Assembly (NCBI RefSeq): GCF_000224145.3
Contig: NC_020178.2
Span: forward strand, 1,476,100 to 1,540,099
Source of the DNA: Ciona intestinalis
Lineage: Eukaryota > Chordata > Ascidiacea > Phlebobranchia > Cionidae
DNA length: 64,000 nt
Direction of reading: 5' to 3'
Position numbers and translations under genes: made by a program. Below the pieces are notes generated by a model. The model ran no database searches, was not told the origin of the DNA, and saw only the letters and a list, made by a program, of their open reading frames with translations. Shown here piece by piece: positions 13,501 to 23,279 of the stretch (the stretch's first letter is position 1; the number at the start of each line of letters is the position of its first letter).

Positions 13501-13625
13501 GCAAACGGATTGTGTTCCTCTGGGTATGACGTCACAGGCTGTGACGTCACTTGTTGTGACGTAGCATCGGTTTGGTCTATGTTTTCCTTGGTTTTCTTGT
13601 TCTTATTTTTCTTTCTCAGTTTCAT
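7528..13625 (-). CDS. R-SNARE-like protein with Lys-rich N-terminus and Cys cluster
   Basis: Five-exon minus-strand gene, predicted 537 residues; all phases agree. Exons are 12809-13625, 11906-12117, 11097-11244, 7973-8219 and 7528-7717 (stop TGA at 7528-7530). Exons 2 and 3 also exist as second copies at 9438-9649 and 8646-8793, see the duplication entry. Residues 39-41 are NPF and 43-47 are EEDLL, an EH-domain ligand and an acidic dileucine. Residues about 55-86 are almost all Lys. Residues about 295-350 match an R-SNARE coiled coil: QVDEV then NV seven residues later as in VAMP2, leucine layers, Arg at about 320 where the zero layer would be (one residue inserted before it), then Ala and Phe at the +5 and +6 layers. 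Residues 358-374 hold six Cys, a possible palmitoylation site, and there is no clear TM segment. The tail is Ser/Thr-rich and acidic. The role is inferred as membrane trafficking. I recognise no named orthologue. Confidence 0.75.
8936..9108 (+). repeat. 39-bp tandem repeat
   Basis: Just over four units containing GGTGTTGGGGTAATGGGCCA then ACTCTGGCTTAAATCCCTGG. The other haplotype copy at 11357-11573 has more units. The sequence is related to the 96-bp and 38-bp arrays elsewhere in the window. Confidence 0.9.
9786..10316 (-). repeat. 71-bp minisatellite array (left haplotype copy)
   Basis: About seven units of the 71-bp repeat, some truncated, within the SNARE-like intron between exon 1 and exon 2. 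On this strand the unit reads GAGGTGTATGAATACACCAT, then GTGTGTCTGGTGTATAAGAA and GACACCCATGTTATAACTTG. The counterpart at 12253-12770 has a different arrangement of intact and truncated units. Confidence 0.95.
10419..10543. other. Assembly gap (125 N)
   Basis: Run of undetermined bases exactly at the junction between the two copies of the duplicated locus. The left flank is the 3' part of SNARE exon 1. The right flank resumes with sequence matching position 8266 and onward. Confidence 1.
10625..10825 (+). mobile_element. MITE-A copy present only in the right haplotype copy
   Basis: It starts in ATGATGGGACAGCTTTAGCT and ends with AAGGTGTCCCATCTTCC. The matching place in the left copy (after about 8325) has no such element and holds a SINE tail instead, so this is an insertion polymorphism between the copies. 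It is followed at about 10835-10995 by a short degenerate repeat of GTCGCATCTTTTCCTAAAAG. Confidence 0.75.
11357..11573 (+). repeat. 39-bp tandem repeat (right haplotype copy)
   Basis: Five to six units of the same 39-bp sequence as 8936-9108. It lies directly upstream (minus-strand sense) of SNARE exon 3. Confidence 0.9.
12253..12770 (-). repeat. 71-bp minisatellite array in SNARE-like intron 1
   Basis: Seven units of the 71-bp repeat between exon 1 (donor at 12808) and exon 2 (acceptor at 12118). The array begins about 35 bp past the donor and ends about 135 bp before the acceptor. Confidence 0.95.
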
Positions 13626-13732
13626 GGTTTAACACAACAGTGCAACAATCGAATCTGCAATCAGTTTAAAGCTAAATGGAACGTACATTATTACTGATTC
13701 TGTCAATTTAAGCCCTTTTCTTTCTGTATACA

Positions 13733-13922
13733 TCAGAGTGGGGTAAGATGGGACACCTTTTCATTCCATTTTCTCGCCTAATTTGGCAGTAAACAGATAA
13801 AACTGAAAGAATCTCAAAACCGTATCCTCACGACTCCTATAGACCGTTGTTGATTATTTGAAACACGATCAAGAAATTTAGATATTATGTGTTAAAGGTG
13901 TCCCATCTTACCTCACAGCACT
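13733..13922 (-). mobile_element. MITE-A copy
   Basis: Ends GTGGGGTAAGATGGGACACC and GGTGTCCCATCTTACCTCAC form an inverted repeat. The interior holds CATAGACCGTTG type landmarks on the strand opposite to the copy at 6245. Confidence 0.85.
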
Positions 13923-14374
13923 ATATATATATATTAAGTATGTCGTACTGCTTTCGTTTCGTTTCTATTTTCCGTTTTGTAATTATGTAATGGCTACGGT
14001 CACGCTTTAACGCTAAACACAAATGAAATCTCAGATTCGACGCTTTATATTAAACGGTTTGTTATTAAAGCGTGAAGCATTTGGAGTTACCCGGTGTCAA
14101 CTATAGCTGCGGAATTACCACGGCTTTATTCGGCACATTACCGAGTCTTAGTCACCATTCTTGCTTTAAGCGCCTTCATGTTCTATCTTCTTACGCCCAC
14201 ATACAACTGATGGTATATATAGCATCGTGTTAATGTCTTGTTTACAGTCTATACACTAACGTAATGGCTGATTTAAGAGGGTGTAATATATAGATATAAA
14301 GCATGATTATAAAACAGGTCACAAATTAATCATTTGTTGTTTTAAGCAGGTTTAATGTATTAATGTACATATAA

Positions 14375-14665
14375 ATAAGTCACTCAAGTTCCCACCTACG
14401 AGATATAAATGACCAAACCAACCATGGATAAGTCACTCAAGTTCTCACCTCCAGGATATAAATAACCAAACCAACCAAAAGTCATGTCTGCTTATCCACA
14501 CACTGCAATAGCTTCAGCAACTCGACTGTGGGCATGGGAGTGGCAACCATGGATAAGTCATTCAAGTTCTCACCCCCCGGATATAAATAACCAAACCAAC
14601 TAAAAGTCATGTCTGCTTATCCACACACTGTAATAGCTTCAGCAACTCGACCGTAAACGTGCATA
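14375..14665 (+). repeat. 125-bp tandem repeat
   Basis: Two to three units containing GATAAGTCACTCAAGTTCTC, AACCAAACCAACCAAAAGTC and ACTGTGGGCATGGGAGTGGC. The same family recurs inverted in the sushi gene intron at about 38045-38360 and singly at about 31400-31555. Confidence 0.85.
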
Positions 14666-15982
14666 CGCATTATCCACTATATAGTTTAACGACGTACAAC
14701 GTTTGCTTATTCGCAAATCATAACTTTAGAATCCTGATAGAAGAAATTTCCCACAAGAATTGATAACGCTACACTCGGGGTAATCAAAACACAAAACGTT
14801 GCATTTAACTTGCAAGCGGGCACAAGGTGAGTGAAATAAATTACAATCCTTCATGCGCTTACTTGTTTAACTTAAAGAAGCTCAAAACTTTTACTATGCT
14901 GTTTAAATACACCGCCTTATAATTTTAATACAAGTTAAAATCAATATGCGAGATTCTTTAATATTGTGGTCTGGTAGTTGAAACTCAGAAGAAACACTTC
15001 TACGCTGAAATGATTTGAACATAACTCAATACGCGTTAGAACAATAAGTCGCATTTCTTCATTCCTATGAACTCGTAGTTTGCCTAATTCAACTTAAAAA
15101 CTTAGGTCCGTATCTGCATAACATGTTTTCGTGCTAACTCGGCTCGAATTCTAATCGTAAATGTTTCCTGAAATCTCTGAAACCCATGACCAACCATGCG
15201 AATATTACTCACGCCATTTAAACTAGGTTGTAGTGGCGGCCTTCCCGTAGGTTTAACTGTGTCTGGCGTTTGTATTGTCTGCTGTTTTTCAAGCCTACGG
15301 GCATGCTAACCAAATAGAAGGACAAGCAGGAAGGCGACTCTCTAAATATACTTGCGAGCGAGAAAGGTTAAAAACCATGCGAAACTATTAAGTTTATGGC
15401 TTTTAGCAAACGATTAATCTTATTCGGATAAATTCTAAACTGCCATACAAACTAAATGATTAATTTAAACTTATTTATTCTCGCATGGCGGGGAAATGAG
15501 AGTTGTTATAACACGGGTGTTCTGTTTCATACACCTCGTGTTCGCTTACAAGTTACCACATATATAACTTTCTGGGTGAATATTAACAAATGTCGGGCAA
15601 TTAAGACAACCCATAACTGGCCACTGGGTTTGAGTAATTGAATGAATGTTACTTATTTATCCTCGCGTGTTCGGAAAACGAGTCGTTTTTAACACATGTG
15701 TTCATACACTTCTTACCAGCTTACGAATTACCATGTTTATTTGTTACTTTGTGTAATTACCGTTAAGTGGCTTGCCCAAAGACACATACGCCGGCAAATC
15801 CTACTTTTTGCAGGGGGTAGGAAAACTACACTGTGGGCATGGGAGTTGAAACCATCAATAAAACTTCCCAACAGAAAATAAATTTAAAAAACAAACTAAA
15901 CGAAACCCTTTTTCGGTTTCGAGAAGCGATATTAAGTTTCCAGTGAATGCATTTTCACTTTCATAGTATTAAAAATACGCAT

Positions 15983-16152
15983 AGTAGGGTGGGGGAAGAC
16001 GGGACAACTTTAGCACATAATATTTAAATATCCTAATCGTGTTTTAAATAGGAATCGTGAGGATACGGTTTTATATTTCTTTGGGCGTTCTTTGTTTACT
16101 ACCAAATGGGACGAGAAAATAGAATAAAAAGTGTCTCATCTCCCCCCCATGC
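15983..16152 (+). mobile_element. MITE-A copy
   Basis: It starts AGTAGGGTGGGGGAAGACGG and ends with AGTGTCTCATCTCCCCCCCA. The interior is slightly shortened compared with other copies. Confidence 0.8.
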
Positions 16153-16410
16153 TAACACGGCTGTCTAGAAGTATATATATAAATATTTTCGGACTATTAG
16201 CCTATTTAAAATTAAATCGTACCCACTTTTTTTATTACAAGTAGTTTTTAGTTTAAAATACATTGTTTAGGTTTAAATTAGGTGTTTTACGTAATAAATA
16301 TTATTATGGGGAGTGCGTGACATTTTGGATTTAAGTTTTAGTAGCTGTCAATAAAAAGCGACAACCCTTGTTGTAACACGCACATGGGATTTTGACAGAA
16401 TTCAACAAAA

Positions 16411-19400
16411 ATGGAAAATCAAGACAATAAAGTTTACCGTAAGTTTTTTAACGTTTTTAATTATTAAACTTGGTATAAATTTATGAAATAGAATGTGTTT
16501 TGATGTTATTTATTCAGTTAATAGGATATTGAAGTAATTCATGTAAGTTTGTACCGATTTATCGTCATGTTTAACATCATGTTAACGTTTCAAACATTTT
16601 GTGGCAAATTGTAAGATACGTTAAATAAATCTGTTCTGTAATTCATGTATTTTCTGGTGCTAGTGAATAGTCTCCCCCCCCACCTTATTTGCTAACCACT
16701 AACCACTAACACTTTCCACCAGCCTATTCTGTACCAAATTCTATTAAAACATATTAATCCATGGAAATGGTACTAAACTGTACTGTTTGTATCCTTGTAT
16801 GCAGAGAAGTGTATTTTCAACATTAACTTAAATTTATAAGTCCCTATGTGTGCAAGAAAGGCAATCACCTATAAGTTAAAGTCTTTAGCATAAACATATT
16901 TGGCACAAGTGAAGAATCTTCCCGTACATAGCAGAATAGGCTGGTGGAAAGTGTTAGCGGTTGATGGTTAGGGGTTTATAGGGGTTAGTAGTTAGTTGTT
17001 GTAGGGGTTAGTGGTTAGGGGTTAGCAAATAAGGTGGGGGGAAGACTCTTTATTAGCACCACATATTAAGTAAACAAGATGTTCAACTAAATGTTAAAAT
17101 TTAACATACAAGGCCTAAGTCCATAGACTAATACCAATACCATATAATATAATAACCTCTAAATTAAAGTCTTTATCATATACCACACCAATACCTATTT
17201 CAAAAAGCTTCTTCTGTTTCCAGAGATTAAAATAAAAGCCCAAGCCTCATGTTCCAGTTGTCACACGTTGTTTATTACTAACAAATCAAAGCCGAACGTA
17301 CACGTTTTACTTGTGTCCAGCATTCCCCCATATTGTAACCAGGTAAAATATTAGTTACTAGTAACTGCAGTGAGCCTTGAACCAGAGATCTACGGGTTAC
17401 ATTGTGTGTCCTTAGGCAAGAACCCTTATGCTTCAATCCAATAGTTAAAAATCTCCTCAAATGCATAACCCATAAAGTTACATACGTGGTAAATCGTCAG
17501 CGGGCACGAGGTGTATGAAACAGAACACCTGTGTAAGAACAACTGTCGTTGCTTCACTACGCGAGGATAAATGATTATCTTTGCTTAACCAGGTTGCTAT
17601 TTAGATTGTACAGACCTCCTAGTTATTACCTTTAATTGGTGTATTACCTAATTACATGTTACTATGTGTGCCTAGAATATTCCTATGGGATTATAATTGA
17701 TTCCAGAGCATGGATACACATGTTGGGGGCTTGTTTCACCCATGCTTGCAACTGAACATTTAAGTTACCACAGTGAGCCTTGAACCAGGGACCTCCCAGT
17801 TACAAAACACTCATACTTACCACATTCAACTACTTCCCCAGCACACGTTACATCGCTTGTTCGGAAAATGCGGCAAAATTCTTGAAGTTCGACTTCAAAA
17901 ACACGCAAACAAACCAATAAACGATGATCAAACGACTGACAACTTCCCTCCACCACCAATACTGGGGTTTAAAGTAGCTTTCATAACCTTTCAGTCGAAC
18001 AAGGGAATCAATGAATTCATAAAGAAAACAAAATCAACAGAACCTTGGTTGATTTCAAATGAATCGACCAAACTTATAACTGGATTAAAAAGTAAGATTA
18101 CTTTTATTTTTGTCTTACACCATTATAAGGTTAAGGTCTTGTACTTTCTACATTTTACCCAAATCTTAACAGAATTGGAATGTAATGTAAAGACCAGGTA
18201 AAAGTAGAACTAATATAACTTGCTAGTTTTGTATTAGTAATAATAAAAACGTAGCATTCAAGAGCCAATATGTATGTGATGAAATTGTTGTCGTTTTTAT
18301 ATAGGGTTCACCATTGTAGGTGCAGTTTCAGTTGATCAACTTTAACCATCCTCAGTGTTAGATGAGACAAGAGTGAGTGTTATATAAAGACCAGCTTGGT
18401 ACTTGTATTCTTATCAACCTTCACATTCTTATCACAGAATGGTGTTTGGATTACATTTATGAACAACCAGATCCTAAGAAACTTAAACTAGAAGTGGATG
18501 AATATATGACCAAGTATGATGCCAAAGTTAAACAGGTATACTTCATGCTCACTGTCAAGTTATAACATGGGTGTCTTCTTTTACACCAGACACACATGGT
18601 GTATTCATACATCTCATGCTCACTGTCGAGTTATAACATGGGTGTCTTCTTATACACCAGACACACATGGTGTATTCATAAATCTCATGCTCACTGTCGA
18701 GTTATTACAGGAGCAAGAGGAAGAAATTGAAAACGATGGAATTCCGGACGATGAAGGTTGGGTTAAAGTGTCCAGTAGAGGGCGAAATGCGGGAGTGAGT
18801 AGAACGGAAACGAATCAAAAAAAGTCCAAGAGAAAAGAAAAGAAAAAGCGAAAACAAAACGTGAGATTTTGTTCTCTGTTCTATAAGGGTGAGATCTCCA
18901 GTGAGGCACACCTGAGACTTAGGATGTAGATCTATTACCCCAACACCCGGGGTGCTACCATCTATACCTCACTGAGGCAGTTCATAGACACTTAATAATA
19001 GAGATTCTATTCTATAAGGGTAAGGTCTTCAGTGAGGTACACCTGAGACCTGGGATGTAGGTCTATTACCACAACACCCAGGGTGCTACCATCTAGACCC
19101 CACTGAGGCAGTTTATAGACACTCAATAATAATAGAGATTCCATTCTATAAGGGTAAGGTCTTCAGTGAGGCACACTGAGACCTGGGATGTAGGTCTATT
19201 ACCACAACACCCAGGGTGCTACCATCTAGACCCCACTGAGGCAGTTTATAGACACTCAATAATAATAGAGATTCCATTCTATAAGGGTAAGGTCTTCAGT
19301 GAGGCACACTAAGACCTGGGATGTAGGTCTATTACCCCAACACCCAGGGTGATACCATCTAGACCCCACTGTGACAATATCCAGTGAGCTGGCTATGTCC

Positions 19401-20252
19401 CCTTTTATATTCTGTGTAGTTATTTTATTTATTACACCTTTTCGTTCTATTTTCTTGTCTCGTTTTGTAGTAAACAAAGAACATTCAAAGGATTATAAAT
19501 TTATATCTTTGCGATACCCATAGACCGTTGTTAATTGTTTGAATCACGATCAGGAATTTTTTATTATATATTCTTGTTTTGGTTAATTTTATTTTGTTGT
19601 TTATGTTCCAGGAAATGTTTAGTATTTATAAATACCAGGTCCGGGAATCAAAAAGACAAAGTGAGTTTTACTTGTATTAAACTGGTTTATATTATACAAG
19701 CTTTGCATAACTATTTACAATGGTGTTACTTTATAATCGTAATATGCAAGTATATTTACATTGTTGTGTTGTATTGTTGTATATACACATGGCGGCATAA
19801 ATAAGTATATACGCCTACGTTTGCAAGATTTTGAATTATACAAGCTTTGCATGGTATAAGTGTTTACATTGGTCTTAGTAAAGTGGTTTTATAGCAAGAG
19901 GATACCGGGTTCAAAGCTCGATGATGCTTTCTAATCATAGGACGAATCATAAAAAAAATGGTTATATCCCTAGCTTGGTATTTCATGGTTGCATGAATGA
20001 ATGTAACTTCTTTATCCTCGCATGGTTTGGTAATGACAGTCGTTAAACTCGGGTGTTCTGTTTGTAACACTTCTTGCCTGCCAAGTGTGTAACTTTGTTG
20101 GTGATTATATTTTAGTTTTACACCTTTGCAAATAAAACAGCACCAACCATTTTCCTATTCATTCAGAAATCGCGGAACTTCGTGAAAAGTTTGAAGAAGA
20201 CAAGTTGAGAATACAGGCCATGAAAGAAGCCAGAAAGTTCCGGCCGTTTTAA
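16411..20252 (+). CDS. RRP7A: Ribosomal RNA-processing protein 7 homologue A
   Basis: Nucleolar factor of the small-subunit processome, needed for early 18S rRNA maturation. Seven exons in phase: 16411-16438, 17224-17342, 17842-18091, 18438-18535, 18711-18860, 19612-19660 and 20167-20252, giving 259 residues (human about 280). Exon 2 carries the start of the RRM-like fold with SSIPPYCNQ. Exon 3 has LHRLFGKCGKILEVRLQK and ILGFKVAFITFQ, matching the second strand-helix part. Exon 5 has PDDEGWVKV, a family hallmark, then a Lys-rich nuclear stretch. The C-terminus LREKFEEDKLRIQAMKEARK followed by FRPF is almost the same as in vertebrates. The start codon gives MENQDNK, shorter than in human. Intron 4 (18536-18710) consists wholly of the 71-bp minisatellite, and intron 5 mostly of a 120-bp array. 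Confidence 0.93.
16656..17060. mobile_element. MITE-B, long hairpin element in RRP7A intron 1
   Basis: Terminal inverted repeats: GGTGCTAGTGAATAGTCTCC on the left and GGGAAGACTCTTTATTAGCA on the right. Inside, AACACTTTCCACCAGCCTAT pairs with ATAGGCTGGTGGAAAGTGTT at about 16945-16965, so the inverted arms are close to 90 bp. It has no ORF. Other copies are at 24039, 50567 and 56243. Confidence 0.85.
18536..18710 (+). repeat. RRP7A intron 4, made entirely of the 71-bp minisatellite
   Basis: The intron is 175 bp and contains a little over two units. The donor GTATAC runs straight into TTCATGCTCACTGTCAAGTT. The acceptor is the last unit cut off at CACTGTCGAGTTATTACAG, where ordinary units read GTCGAGTTATAACATGGG. 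No unique intronic sequence is left. Confidence 0.93.
18865..19375 (+). repeat. 120-bp tandem repeat in RRP7A intron 5
   Basis: Four units with CTATAAGGGTAAGGTCTTCA, CCTGGGATGTAGGTCTATTA, ACACCCAGGGTGCTACCATC and TAGACCCCACTGAGGCAGTT. Related single copies lie at about 59850-60150 in FOXRED1 intron 5. A partial MITE-A lies next to it at about 19435-19560. Confidence 0.9.
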
Positions 20253-23200
20253 CAATTACTGCCTGTTAAGTTTCTTTTGTCGGCCAAGTCTCATGGCTTT
20301 TTGGGCCGTGGCTCTGACGGTATTTATTTCAACTGTAAGGTTGTCTTTGCAATTCTACAGTTTGTAAATATGACGCTTACAGTTGAAACAGGAGTATAAA
20401 GACAGGAACATGTTATAACATAATATTCCATTTATTACTTGGGGCCGATACATTTAGTACTTGGTACAGGTTTTGCCAAGATAGTTTGTGTTTTAGATCG
20501 CTCCGATATCGAACAAATTATGACAACACAGATTATGAATAGTTATAATTGTTTCTTTTCTGGGATTCTAAACCTGAGTTTTTGGAAATATAAGTTGATT
20601 TACAATCTGGATTTAAAGTTTTCTAAACTTAAGGAACACTGATGTAAGTTAAACTGTAAAAACAGGAGTCTGGTAGATTATGTTTGTTCGTATTTTGTTT
20701 CATCAATATAAAACACATTCGTCTAAATTTTAATTCATGTTCATGTACATTAAAATCTCAAAGAAGTATTTTTTAGCTTTTAGAGCGACTTTTGTTAAGC
20801 ACAAAGGTAGGTTAATAGGACGTATATATTAGCCAGAGGGGATGGGTTCAGGGCTCAATGCTGCAACCATTTTGGGCATGTATCTATTTGGGCAAGGTAC
20901 TGCATGACAGTTGCTGCAACCTAGTGGCCAACAGTGGTATTTTAGAATCTTGCATCACTTGTAGGTGTTTGTGAATTTGCAGACAAAAGGCAAGAATTAG
21001 GTTATTTGTAGATGTTGTTTCGAGAACAAATCATTACTCAGGATATTCCTTTGTAACTGAAGGCTGGTAATATTGCAGTGTATTTAAGTTTAGCATGGAT
21101 TGTGTTAATGCATTATAGGTTATATATATATTGCAAAAAGTTGAGCATAAAGTGCGCAAGTATTGCTATTTATATTTAAGGTACGATTAATGTTTTGATA
21201 TTGCTATAGACTTGCAGTGCTATGTTAGTATATCGTACTTAGGGCGGCGATGTTACGGTAAAATACCCTAACCCGGAACCTGCGCAGTGCTATATGGGCG
21301 CAGGTTCACATGCGCGCAAGTCTATGTGTGAGTGTTGGAATAACATAGATACCGCTGTAATTGGCAATCACCCACAAAGTTATATACGTGGTAACTTTTG
21401 AGCGGGCACAAGATGTATAAAACAGAACACCCGTGTTATTGACATTGCCATGCAAGGATATATAACGCCCCCCTGGAGCACGTTGCCCGGGAGCATTTTC
21501 GATTTTAACCGCGACAAAATTTCCTGAGATTACTTTTTGTGGCAATAAATTGCCGCATTCCAGTTTCGATTGTCGCAATGCGGAAATAGCTCGTTTCAAA
21601 ATTGCTCTTGGCCAAATACTATAAGAGTATTGCGGACGATACAGTTCTTTTATACGTTCATGGGTATATATAGTTTACAGGACCATACAGCTTGTTTTCA
21701 TTAGTTTATATTCGTTTCTTCAAACACTGATGAAACTTAGTTATTGTCGAAATATGATTATTTGATATCGATTTTGTTGCTAGTATTTAGTAGCACTTGG
21801 TGTATTTTGTTATGATGCAACGAGGTTTAATAATACGGAGTTGGAATATTAGAGCAGATTTACAGAACATATTCAAAAACAACTATGATATGTTCCCTAA
21901 ATCTTGTCCTGACCTAGCACTTATATTATTCTCGTGCAGAATACACCACGTGCTACTACAATTGGGTTCAGTATAAGTAGCATGTTATATAGTAGGGTGG
22001 GGAAGATGGAACACCTTTAGCACATAATATCCAAGTATCCTGATCGTGTTTTAAACAATTACTAACAGTCAATGGGAGTCATACATTCAAAAAATTTCAA
22101 AGCCGTATTCTCACGACTCCCATAGACCGTTGTTAATTGTTTAAAACTTGGTCAAGATATTGGATACTGTGTGCTAAAGCTGTCCTATCTTACCCCCAAC
22201 CTTCTATATTAGATATAGAGCACTGTGGGGAAGATGGGACATCTTTAACACATAATATTCAAATGCCCCGACGGATTTTCATATTGGATATTAGCGGTAT
22301 CTTTGCAGTTATTAATATTTCTAGGAAGTAACTGACTCATGTTTCACATAAACACCAAAGTACGTCACGAAAAAATTGCGAAAGTTCCTAAAACGGTTTC
22401 GCTCAGCCGTAAACTTTGTGTTATTGGATATCATTACTTTACGGGTAACTGCACACCGCAGTAGCTTACTGCAGTGGCTTTAATACTGCAGTGGCTATAA
22501 GCGCCAATGTATACAGTCATGTAGCAAGTAAAAATTAATTAAAATCAGATAAAGTAGTATTTACCGGAATAATATTTAGCGAAATATGCTATGTAACTTA
22601 TCCTCATATAACAGTGTTGTTATTATTAATTGTTAAAAACACGGTCAGGAAATATGAAATATTATGAGCTGACTTACAGTAATACGTGATGTTATTCAAT
22701 CCTCGACCAAGGCAATAATAGCCGAAGGCATTTAATTCCGAAAACTTGATAAATTAGCCCAAATGACACCAGCTAAAGCTACAGAAAAACGCCGTGGGGG
22801 GTTTTACGTAGTTTTTTTTATCGATTCAGCCGGTTAAACTAGACAGCGCAGAATTGAGCTAAACAGACAGTATTTAGTCAGTATTGCTTGCAGTATATAG
22901 CAATTGCAGTTTATTCGGTCTCGGTGTATGCTAACGCATAAATCGTAATTTGCAATAATTTCTAAGTTATTTTTTTCATAGATTTACGGTTCGGACATAA
23001 ACTTCTAGCGTACGTGACATTTGCAACTGTTTTTAGTTAATTTATTTGTAAAATCGTCAGACGTTACTGCCTGGTATATATTGCTACTTGTTACTTATTT
23101 GTTTTTACGTTAAACCTCGGATATATTGGATTTTAATGAAAAACACTCTATTAGAGCGATTGTTTTTAGTAGTTATTAGTTTTATTTAACACGTAAATTG

Positions 23201-23279
23201 CTTTACTTTATAATTATATAGTGTTAGGATATTTCGTGGATATTTTGTTTAATCTTTGGTGCATGGAACAGTAGTTAAC
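20253..23279. other. Intergenic region between RRP7A and the sushi gene
   Basis: The first few hundred bases are presumably the RRP7A 3' UTR. A SINE tail is at about 21360-21470, and a MITE-A pair sits at 21991-22207 with a fragment at about 22222-22272. The stretch 21470-21620 is unusually rich in CpG for this window but shows no gene structure. No exon could be supported. Confidence 0.55.
21991..22207 (+). mobile_element. MITE-A copy, rearranged
   Basis: It starts AGTAGGGTGGGGAAGATGGA. The interior contains both strand versions of the family landmark (AATGGGAGTCAT and CTCCCATAGACCGTTG), so it looks like two half-copies joined. It ends GCTGTCCTATCTTACCCCCA. Confidence 0.75.

Larger units (their letters stand above)
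13626..16410. other. Shared upstream region of two divergent genes
   Basis: The SNARE-like gene (minus) and RRP7A (plus) start on opposite sides, so their promoters must lie here. Contents: MITE-A at 13733-13922, a 125-bp repeat array at about 14375-14665, SINE-tail fragments at 15470-15575 and 15650-15760, and another MITE-A at 15983-16152. I see no coding exon and no motif I can defend as a promoter. Confidence 0.6.

Noticed and set aside
13282..13632. Plus-strand ORF rich in Phe/Ser opposite the SNARE-like exon 1
   Set aside because: It is the antisense shadow of the polylysine stretch; the minus strand has a start, matching phases and motifs.
21430..21620. CpG-rich patch that might be a promoter or short gene
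   Set aside because: No ORF with support, no core promoter motif I can defend, and it begins within a SINE tail.
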